In this document: in pieces, positions 30,687-36,952 of the stretch
How positions within the stretch are numbered: the stretch's first letter is position 1
Layout of the letters: each line of letters begins with the position of its first letter
From: Cryobacterium glaciale
GTDB taxonomy: Bacteria; Actinomycetota; Actinomycetes; Actinomycetales; Microbacteriaceae
DNA: 36,952 nt
NCBI RefSeq assembly: GCF_004402535.1
Contig: NZ_SOEY01000001.1
Location: 1-36,952 of the forward strand
Direction: 5' to 3'
Made by a program: the position numbers and the translations under genes
The notes under the pieces: generated by a model
Seen by the model: the letters and a program-made list of their open reading frames with translations, nothing else
Database searches by the model: none
What the model was told of the DNA's origin: nothing

Positions 30687-32060
30687 ATGGAAATGCTGCA
30701 TCTTGTGCCCGTTATCGACGAGGGGCTGGGTAACTCCACTTACCTCCTGGACATTGGCCGGGGTAGGGCTCTGGTGGTGGACCCGGAACGGGACCTGCGC
30801 CAGGTACGTGCGGAGGCTCTGCGCCTGGGACTGTCCATCGCGTACGCCGCGGAAACACACCTGCACGCGGACTTCATCTCCGGCGTGCGCGAACTGGAAG
30901 AAACCGAACGCGCCACGGTACTTGCCCCAGACGTGGGTCCGCGCGGATTCGCCCACACCGTGCTCAACGACGGCGATACCCTGGACCTGGGTAATTTCAC
31001 CCTGCAGGCGCTGGCGACACCCGGCCACTCGCCCGAACACCTCTCCTACCTGCTGCTCGACCACGGGCGCATCGCCGGCGTTTTCACCGGCGGGTCGCTG
31101 ATGGTCGGAACCGCCGGGCGCACAGACCTGGTCAGCCCGGAAATGACCGTTCCGCTGGCCCGAGCCCAGTACCACTCGCTGCACCGGCTGATGGAACTGC
31201 CCAACGACACCCCGGTCTGGCCCACCCACGGCGCCGGGTCGTTCTGCTCGGCCGCGGCCGGTGGCGAACGGATGACCACGATCGGCCGCGAACGGGCCAC
31301 CAACCCGTTGCTCCAGGTCGCCGGCGAGGACGCCTTCGTTGATGCGCTGCTCGGTTCCCTCGGCACTTTCCCCGACTACTTCCTGCGCCTGGGCGAGGTC
31401 AACCGGCGGGGCCCAGTCGTTCTCGGAACCACTCCGCCGCTGCCGGCGCTGTCCGTCGACCGCGTGATGTCCTTGCGCGAGCAGGGCGCCCAGATCGTGG
31501 ATGCTCGGCAGCCTGCGCACTTCGCGGCCGGGCACATCCCCGGTTCCCTGTCCATCGCGCTGCGCCCGGTGTTCGCGACCTGGCTCGGCTGGCTGGCCGA
31601 GCCAGACCGGCTGGTCATTATCGTGCGGAATCCGGATCAGGATCCCGAGGACATCGTCTGGGCGGCCGCGCAGGTCGGCTTCGACACCCTCGCCGGCGAA
31701 CTCGACGGCGGATTCCCTGCGTGGAAGAACTCCGCAGCAGCGGCCACGGGATCGCTGATCGAAGCCCGGAGCATGGTCTCCGGCGCTGAAGCCTCAGCCA
31801 CCGTGCTCGACGTCCGCCAGGCCTCGGAGTACGCGGCAGGTCACGTAGCCGCCGCCTGGAACATCGAACTGGGCGACCTCGCCGGGCGCCTCGGCGAGGT
31901 CCCCACCGGACCCCTCGTCGTCATGTGCGGCCACAGCGAACGCGCCATGAGCGCGGCGAGCATCCTCGAGCGCGGCGGTCGAACCGCCGTCGCCGTGCTC
32001 AACGGCGGCGCCGCGGACTGGGCCCGTGAAGCTGGTCGCTCGCTGGAGACCGGACGATGA
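30687..32060 (+). CDS. Second persulfide dioxygenase-like/rhodanese fusion
   Basis: A 457-residue paralogue of the CstB-like enzyme with the same three-part order. The metallo-beta-lactamase domain has ETHLHADFISG (near 56-66), TPGHSPEHLSYLL, and GTAGRTDLVSP. The first rhodanese domain (IVDARQPAHFAAGHIPGS) lacks the catalytic Cys (IIVRNPDQDPED). The second (VLDVRQASEYAAGHVAAAW) keeps it in VMCGHSERAMS. It should oxidise persulfides or transfer their sulfur. The ATG at 30687 is chosen because GAGGAG lies six bases upstream. It is followed by an MFS gene with a 4-bp overlap and is divergent from the ArsR-rhodanese regulator. Confidence 0.88.
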   Translation: MEMLHLVPVIDEGLGNSTYLLDIGRGRALVVDPERDLRQVRAEALRLGLSIAYAAETHLHADFISGVRELEETERATVLAPDVGPRGFAHTVLNDGDTLDLGNFTLQALATPGHSPEHLSYLLLDHGRIAGVFTGGSLMVGTAGRTDLVSPEMTVPLARAQYHSLHRLMELPNDTPVWPTHGAGSFCSAAAGGERMTTIGRERATNPLLQVAGEDAFVDALLGSLGTFPDYFLRLGEVNRRGPVVLGTTPPLPALSVDRVMSLREQGAQIVDARQPAHFAAGHIPGSLSIALRPVFATWLGWLAEPDRLVIIVRNPDQDPEDIVWAAAQVGFDTLAGELDGGFPAWKNSAAAATGSLIEARSMVSGAEASATVLDVRQASEYAAGHVAAAWNIELGDLAGRLGEVPTGPLVVMCGHSERAMSAASILERGGRTAVAVLNGGAADWAREAGRSLETGR

Positions 32061-33331
32061 GCCGGACGCCAGGCCGTGTGGACCAACGGAAGGGCGTCGG
32101 CCGCGTGATCACGCTGGGTCTGCGGCAGAACTTCCCCCAGTTCATGCTGCTCGTCGCCGTCAACGCCCTGGTCGGCGGCACCCTCGGCCAGGAGCGCACC
32201 GTGCTGCCTCTGCTGGCGGACGAGGTCTTCCACGTCGATCGGTACACGGGCTCGCTGACGTACATCCTGGCCTTCGGCTTGGCCAAGGCCGGCACCAACT
32301 ACTTCGCCGGCACCCTCTCCGACCGCTACGGCCGAAAGCCCGTGCTAATCGCCGGCTGGCTGATCGCCATTCCTGTGCCGCTTATTCTGATCCTCGGCCC
32401 GACCTGGGGCTGGATTGTCGCGGCCAATGTGATCCTCGGCATCAGCCAGGGACTGACCTGGTCGACCACGGTGATGATGAAAATGGACCTCGTCGGCCCG
32501 AAGCAGCGCGGCCTGGCCATGGGCTTCAATGAGGCGGCCGGCTATCTCGGTGTCGCAGCCACGGCCCTGGCCACCGGATACATCGCCGCCGAGTACGGGC
32601 TGCGCCCAGGCCCGTTCCTGCTCGGGGCAGCCTTCATCGCCCTGGGGCTCGGACTCTCCGCGCTCTTCGTGCGCGAAACACATCACTACGCGAAGGCCGA
32701 AGCGGCCAACCATGTGTCCGAGCACGCCCATGCCGGCTCCCTCAGCGACCGGCAGGTCTTCACCCTCACGAGCTTCCGGGATCGATCCCTGTCGTCGATC
32801 AGCCAGGCCGGGATGGTCAACAACCTCAACGACGGTCTGGCCTGGGGGCTGTTCCCCATCCTGTTCGCCGCCGCCGGACTCAGCATCGAACGCATCGGCA
32901 TCCTGGCCGCCGTCTACCCGGCCGTCTGGGGAGCCGGCCAACTGATCACCGGGGGGCTCTCCGACCGGATCGGCCGCAAATGGCTGATCGTCGGCGGAAT
33001 GATCGTGCAGGCGGTCGCCCTAGGCATGGTCGCCGTCGGGGACAGCTTCGGCCTCTGGCTGGCAGCCGCCGTGCTACTCGGGGCAGGCACCGCCATGGTC
33101 TACCCGACGCTGCTCGCAGCGATCGGCGACGTCGCCCACCCCGAATGGCGGGCCCGCTCGGTGGGCACCTACCGCCTGTGGCGTGACGGCGGCTTCGCGG
33201 TCGGCGCGCTGCTGTCCGGACTGATCGCGGACGCCTTCGGCATTCCGGCCGCCGTCGCCGTGGTCGCGGCCCTGACTGCCGCATCCGGACTCGTCGTGGC
33301 CGTGCGGATGCGCGGAGACGACCACCCCTGA
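32057..33331 (+). CDS. MFS transporter in the sulfur operon
   Basis: A 424-residue major facilitator superfamily transporter with twelve predicted helices in two halves. The loop 2-3 signature is GTLSDRYGRKPVLIAGW (about 87-103), repeated in the second half as GGLSDRIGRKWLIVGGM (about 297-313). The central cytoplasmic loop is His-rich (HHYAKAEAANHVSEHAHAG). The start overlaps the dioxygenase stop (ATGA), so it is made together with it. Substrate unknown; by context an exporter or importer of a sulfur compound such as sulfite or thiosulfate is possible. No strong terminator is seen after it. Confidence 0.88.
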   Translation: MSRTPGRVDQRKGVGRVITLGLRQNFPQFMLLVAVNALVGGTLGQERTVLPLLADEVFHVDRYTGSLTYILAFGLAKAGTNYFAGTLSDRYGRKPVLIAGWLIAIPVPLILILGPTWGWIVAANVILGISQGLTWSTTVMMKMDLVGPKQRGLAMGFNEAAGYLGVAATALATGYIAAEYGLRPGPFLLGAAFIALGLGLSALFVRETHHYAKAEAANHVSEHAHAGSLSDRQVFTLTSFRDRSLSSISQAGMVNNLNDGLAWGLFPILFAAAGLSIERIGILAAVYPAVWGAGQLITGGLSDRIGRKWLIVGGMIVQAVALGMVAVGDSFGLWLAAAVLLGAGTAMVYPTLLAAIGDVAHPEWRARSVGTYRLWRDGGFAVGALLSGLIADAFGIPAAVAVVAALTAASGLVVAVRMRGDDHP

Positions 33332-33737
33332 ATAGGCATCGCCTGCGCACGAGCGTGACGCTCACGTTCAGCGTGTATCACGTGGCCGAAATCGGATTCT
33401 GCTCACCACCAACTGGCCCGGCCCAAGGTGGCGCAAAGAGCGGACCTCTTGCGGGCACTCCCTCGGAATCTGGCGGTTCTGACCGTGCCGAATTGCGACG
33501 GTGCCCGTTTGTCTGTCCCGAGATTAAGCCCGATGGCCGGGCGTCATACGCACGATGGCGAGTAGCCCTTATTGGTACCGGCAGTCCGGACAAGCGCTGA
33601 GACAGGACACACGAAGCCATGAGACCCCGCGTCCACGAAGTTCTGAGATCCACTGTCCACGATGTCACGCGATTACACACCAAGTCGCCGGACTGGCGCT
33701 ACCCACAAGCCCTACTCGCCACGAAGGGAAGTACACC
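33332..33737. other. Non-coding left flank of the IS110-type element
   Basis: No gene is supported in these 406 bases. The part nearest the transposase (about 33600-33737) should include the left end of the IS110 element. In IS110-group elements this region specifies the structured bridge RNA that guides recombination. A repeated TCCACGA (33628-33634, 33656-33662) is visible. The exact left boundary is not determined. Confidence 0.4.
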
Positions 33738-34964
33738 ATGAACGATCAGTCTCTGATCGTCGCGGGGGTGGACACGCACAAGGACACGCACTACGCGGCC
33801 GTGATCTCCGTCACCGGGGAACACCTCAGCGCCGCCCAGTTCCCCACCACCGACGCCGGCTACCGCGCGCTTGAGGGCTTCATCACCTGCCACGGGGCTC
33901 TGCTGCGCGCCGGTGTGGAGGGCACGAACTCGTACGGGGCGGGCTTGACCCGGCACTTGCATGAGGCGGGCATCGAGGTCGTCGAGGTGATCCGCCCGGC
34001 ACGGCAGACACGGCGGATGCGCGGCAAATCCGACGAGATCGATGCCTACGCCGCCGCGCACATCGCGTTGGCGAACAACAACACCGTGGCCGCGAAGACC
34101 GGCACCGGCCTCGCGGAAGCGATCCGGGTCACCAACGCGGCCCGGCGCAGCGCGATAAAAGCACGAACCGAGGTGATCGTGCAACTCAAATCGCTGATCG
34201 TGACTGCTCCTGAGAGCATCCGAACCGAGTTCCGTGACCTGACCACGACCCGCTTGATCACACGCCTGACAGGCTCCCGTGCACGTGTCGGTGACGACGA
34301 GGTCGCGTCCAGGACCCGCACGGCACTCAAGCGCCTCGCCGCCCGCTATCAGCAGCTCGATGTTGAGATCGCCGGTCACGACACCGACCTCGCACAACTC
34401 GTCGACACAGTGAACCCGGCTCTCGTGCAAGCCCGAGGGATCGCGACTGTGACCGCCGCGCAGCTGCTGATCACCGCAGGCGACAACCCCGACCGGCTCC
34501 GCTCCGAGGCAGCTTTCGCGATGCTCTGCGGTGCCTCGCCCTTGCCCGCCTCCTCGGGGAAAACGACACGTCACCGACTCAACCGCGGCGGCGACCGGGC
34601 CGCGAACTCCGCGCTCCACAAGATCGCGATCGTGCGCCTGGCCACAGACCCCGAAACCCGCGCCTACGCGACCCGCCGCACCGCCGAAGGCAAGACGAAG
34701 AAAGACATCCTCCGCTGCCTCAAGCGCGCCATCGCCCGCGAGGTATTCCACCTCATCACCACCCCGCAGCCAGCCGCGGACAGCAGCGATCTGCGCCCCA
34801 CACGCAAACGCCTCGGGCTCAGCCTCACCGAGGTCGCCGACGCCCTCGACTGCGCGATCAGCAAGATCTCACTCATCGAACGCGGCACCATTCGCGACAC
34901 CCGATTCCTGCACCGTTACCGGGCCTGGCTCAACGAAAACCAACCCCACCAAATCGCAGCTTGA
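33738..34964 (+). CDS. IS110-family transposase with C-terminal helix-turn-helix tail
   Basis: A 408-residue DEDD recombinase of the IS110 family. The RuvC-like domain supplies VAGVDTHKDTHYAAV (first Asp), AGVEGTNSYG (Glu) and GKSDEIDAYAA (Asp pair). The C-terminal transposase_20 domain has ARGIATVTAAQLLITAGD and the catalytic Ser region GASPLPASSGK. After about residue 345, an extra tail (RKRLGLSLTEVADALDC, then ISKISLIERGTIRD) resembles an XRE-type helix-turn-helix. The ATG has GAAGGGAA upstream. The frame is complete, so the element may be active. It interrupts an IS3 OrfA gene, part of which lies directly downstream. Confidence 0.92.
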   Translation: MNDQSLIVAGVDTHKDTHYAAVISVTGEHLSAAQFPTTDAGYRALEGFITCHGALLRAGVEGTNSYGAGLTRHLHEAGIEVVEVIRPARQTRRMRGKSDEIDAYAAAHIALANNNTVAAKTGTGLAEAIRVTNAARRSAIKARTEVIVQLKSLIVTAPESIRTEFRDLTTTRLITRLTGSRARVGDDEVASRTRTALKRLAARYQQLDVEIAGHDTDLAQLVDTVNPALVQARGIATVTAAQLLITAGDNPDRLRSEAAFAMLCGASPLPASSGKTTRHRLNRGGDRAANSALHKIAIVRLATDPETRAYATRRTAEGKTKKDILRCLKRAIAREVFHLITTPQPAADSSDLRPTRKRLGLSLTEVADALDCAISKISLIERGTIRDTRFLHRYRAWLNENQPHQIAA

Positions 34965-34977
34965 CAACTATAGGAGC

Positions 34978-35235
34978 ATCAGGCTCGAGTTGTGCCGCGA
35001 GGTGATCGACACGTCCAAACCGATCAAGGACGTCGCCACCGCGTACGGCGTCGGCCCCGAGACGCTCCGCAATTGGCTGGGCAAATACCGCGAGACTCAT
35101 GGCGGCACGGAAGCAGACTTGACGGTGTCGGAACGGGCCCGTCTGAAGGAACTTGAGCGGGAAGTTCAGGAGCTGCGGGCGGAGACCGCATTCTTGAATT
35201 ATTCTGATGTTCGGATTATGCCGATGTTTGCCTGA
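34978..35235 (+). pseudogene. IS3-family OrfA fragment, cut at both ends
   Basis: Codons from 34978 to 35196 encode the interior of an IS3/IS911-type OrfA: the HTH region REVIDTSKPIKDVATAYGVG, PETLRNWLGKYRETHGG, and the leucine-zipper part ARLKELEREVQELRAE. The N-terminal residues were removed by the IS110 insertion. After ETAFL the usual KKAAAYFA ending is replaced by unrelated sequence from another element, stopping at 35233-35235. No OrfB is present. Confidence 0.8.
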
Positions 35236-35282
35236 AAGCCTAGATCAGCGGCGAGTGATGGCCGCGAACCTCGGCATAATCC
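35213..35282. repeat. Inverted repeat at the end of a tyrosine-recombinase element
   Basis: GGATTATGCCGA (35213-35224) is the exact complement of 35271-35282. It lies between the broken OrfA and the recombinase fragment at 35331, where the left end of that element is expected. Confidence 0.65.
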
Positions 35283-35330
35283 AGCCGGCCATTTGATACT
35301 TGTCCTCATCTATGAGGAAGGACAAGGATC

Positions 35331-35507
35331 ATGAGCGATCCTGAACATGTGCTCGTCGAGGGCCCTTTGGTGGCCCTGGTGCCGGGATTTCGAGACAGAC
35401 TGAATGCCGCCGGGTATTCCGCGGGGAGTGCGGCGCAGCAGCTGCGCGAGCGACCGAGCTCGGGCGGGTCTCAGGCTGGTCCCAGAGGGCCGAGGACTCT
35501 TTCCTGA
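35331..35507 (+). pseudogene. N-terminal fragment of a tyrosine recombinase
   Basis: The frame opens MSDPEHVLVEGPLVALVPGF, then RDRLNAAGYSAGSAAQQLRE, which resembles the N-terminal SAM-like domain of actinobacterial tyrosine recombinases found in transposon-borne sets of three. AGGAAGGACAAGG lies upstream of the ATG. After about 35455 the sequence changes to that of livF, and the frame ends 17 codons later. The catalytic domain is gone. Confidence 0.5.
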
Positions 35508-35955
35508 ACTCACGGTTCGCGAGAACCTGCGCTTAGGTTCACGTCTGGCCCAGCCGGACCGCCGTGCAAAGCTCATCGCCCGCGCAGTGGAGCTCTTTCC
35601 CGTCCTGGGCCAGCGAATGACCCAATCCGTCGGTTCCCTCTCCGGAGGTGAGCAGCAGATGCTGGCCGTCGGCAAGGCCATCGCGGGAGAACCTGTACTC
35701 CTGATGCTGGACGAGCCGACTCAGGGTCTCGCTCCCGGCGTGTTCGACACCCTCCGACGCGCGTTGTCTGCGCTTCGCTCGGACGGTCTCGGCATTGTCC
35801 TTGTCGAACAGCGGCACGCGTTCGCACAGTCGTTGGCCGATCGAACCGCGGTCGTCGTGGCCGGCGAACTCGTGTATCAGGGAGATCGCGGAGACCTCGT
35901 GGGCCGTCAGGAACTCATGGACATCTACACAGGAGCCGGCGCCGCCGAAGACTAA
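35455..35955 (+). pseudogene. livF: Branched-chain amino acid ABC transporter ATPase, 5' end lost
   Basis: The frame keeps the C-terminal two thirds of a LivF ATPase. It contains LVPEGRGLFPELTVRENL (Q-loop region), the ABC signature LSGGEQQMLAVGKAIAG, Walker B with its Glu (LLMLDEPTQGL), the H-loop region (LVEQRHAFAQSLADR) and the usual ending ELMDIYTG. The Walker A segment and the first 80-90 residues are replaced by recombinase sequence. It cannot bind ATP normally, and no partner Liv genes are in the window. A GGGGC-TTC-GCCCC hairpin follows at 35957-35969. Confidence 0.85.
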
Positions 35956-35956
35956 C

Positions 35957-35969
35957 GGGGCTTCGCCCC
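35957..35969 (+). terminator. Hairpin after the livF remnant
   Basis: GGGGC and GCCCC with a TTC loop lie 1 bp after the stop. Short stem and no U-tract, so termination is only likely. Confidence 0.45.
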
Positions 35970-36115
35970 AGCCCGCCGAGTCGTGTCTCGGTGTGGGTCA
36001 TGTGTGGGGCTCCGGTCGGTGCGGGAGACCCTGGACGGCTGTGCCGTTCGGGTGTATGAACCGTCTCAGCGGTTAGTTGGCCGGTAACTGGCCGCCGAAC
36101 CGACCGGAGTCTGCC

Positions 36116-36390
36116 ATGAGTGTAACGCGCAATATCAGCGGTGTCGGCAACCTGAGCACAGTCGGTAGGGTGCTGGCGGATCATGTCGTTTTCGAGGTTG
36201 AGAGCATCGACCGGATGTTTCTGAACGTGTATGTTCCGGGCTTGCAGTATGTCAATGGTCTGGTTGGGTATGTGCATCGGCGTTTGGGTTTGCCGATCGC
36301 GTCGACTGCCCCATGGCGACGATCTCTGACCGGTTTGGCCGTGCCGTGCATGCTTTCGCGGAGACCCACCAGGGGCGGCTTGTGAATTAG
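36116..36390 (+). pseudogene. N-terminal fragment of a conserved actinobacterial protein, frameshifted
   Basis: The ATG at 36116 (with GGAG upstream) opens a well-formed sequence, MSVTRNISGVGNLSTVGRVL, then ADHVVFEVESIDRMFLNVYV and GLQYVNGLVGYVHRRLGLPI. Near 36310 the frame shifts, and it continues as MATISDRFGRAVHAFAETHQ before a stop at 36388-36390. I believe this opening occurs at the start of larger proteins in actinobacteria, often near mobile DNA, but I cannot name the family. Only the first quarter or so is present. Confidence 0.5.
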
Positions 36391-36566
36391 TCGAATATCC
36401 GACGTTAAGGTTTGTGGCGTGTGGTGTTCGGTAACGATCGTTCGCAAGACATTCCCAGCGCGCTGCTTCTGACCGCCAGAGGACAAATTAGATGTGGCAT
36501 GACCGCTTCTTGCTGATGTTCGCATGCGGGGTGCGGTGCAGGGAGTCCATGTTCATGAAACGGTAA

Positions 36567-36840
36567 ATCAAAGTCGTTTCGACCGCCGATCGAACCCTGA
36601 TCGCCCACTTGGGCACCAGCGGGTTCCTGACCGAGGGCAAGAATGTCGTCCTGCTCGGCCCACCCGGAACAGGGAAGACGCACCTCGCCGTAGGCATCGG
36701 CATCAAGGCCGCCAAGGCAGGCCACCGGGTCCAGCAACCTGCCCTTCGCCTGATGGGGCAACGTCTTCGGCCACTTCATCATCGCCTCAGCGATGATCGA
36801 CAGCTATCTCAACGACGCTCACATGGCTAAAGCTGCCTAA
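36567..36840 (+). pseudogene. IstB-like IS21 helper ATPase relic
   Basis: The first part encodes HLGTSGFLTEGKNVVLLG followed by the Walker A loop GPPGTGKTHLAVGIGIKAAK, the typical start of an IstB core. About 36730 the sequence jumps, in another frame, to the family's C-terminal part: SSNLPFA, then a TGA, then WGNVFGHFIIASAMIDSYLN, ending at a stop at 36838-36840. The central ATPase segment is deleted and two lesions remain, so it is inactive. The last 112 bases of the window show no gene. Confidence 0.75.
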
Positions 36841-36952
36841 AACTGGCTCTCCTGACGTAACCGTGGGTTCGTTGGGAGCGCCTTAACGGCCGCACGCCGC
36901 TCTCCGCCTAGGTTTCTAACTGTCAAAGGCAAGAAACTCGGGAACGGAAAAA

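Overview
The window looks like chromosome of a high-GC actinobacterium, most likely a cold-adapted member of the Microbacteriaceae. This is inferred from the strong third-position GC of the coding frames, a secreted DUF3494 ice-binding protein, actinobacterial families (MMPL transporter, DUF1294 and DUF2249 proteins), frequent GTG starts and apparently leaderless promoters. No ribosomal marker is present, so genus is not claimed.

Layout. 1-3.9 kb is scarred accessory DNA: a Mu/IS-type transposase remnant, a perfect 25-bp inverted repeat, an ice-binding protein gene, an IS4-type transposase relic and a tyrosine integrase that ends next to a tRNA-Arg(ACG) gene. 4.3-8.4 kb holds a flavodoxin-fold oxidoreductase, a carboxylesterase remnant, a DUF1294 membrane protein, a processive GT2 glycosyltransferase coupled to a small membrane protein, and a hypothetical protein. 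8.5-11.4 kb is a DUF2249 gene followed by a three-part NirK-type copper nitrite reductase fused to a polytopic membrane domain and an extra cupredoxin. 11.6-14.9 kb is a TetR-MMPL efflux pair. 15-17.7 kb has a ParDE-like toxin-antitoxin pair, an unknown gene, a perfect 14-copy heptamer repeat and a GntR/UTRA regulator.

17.8-33.3 kb is the most striking part: a large reactive-sulfur and thiol-redox island. It contains a CsoR-family repressor with CstR-like residues, a CstB-like persulfide dioxygenase-rhodanese, rhodanese proteins, a TauE/SafE exporter, thioredoxin, DsrE proteins, DsbA and CcdA, CxxC membrane proteins, a multicopper oxidase operon, and a second dioxygenase-rhodanese driven from a promoter shared with an ArsR-rhodanese fusion. 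Six copies of a 16-bp operator (ATACCCC-NN-GGGGTAT) lie in front of these units. Two of them precede short paralogous cysteine-rich proteins (43 and 54 aa) that are easily missed by annotation. A working model is that the repressor senses persulfide and induces oxidation (dioxygenase), sulfur transfer (rhodaneses, DsrE), export (TauE) and thiol repair (thioredoxin, DsbA/CcdA), with the tiny proteins as uncharacterised members of the same response.

33.4-36.95 kb is a nest of mobile-element debris: an apparently intact IS110-family transposase inserted in an IS3 OrfA, a tyrosine-recombinase fragment with terminal inverted repeats, a decapitated livF, and an IstB relic. Everything here comes from reading the sequence; no database search was run.
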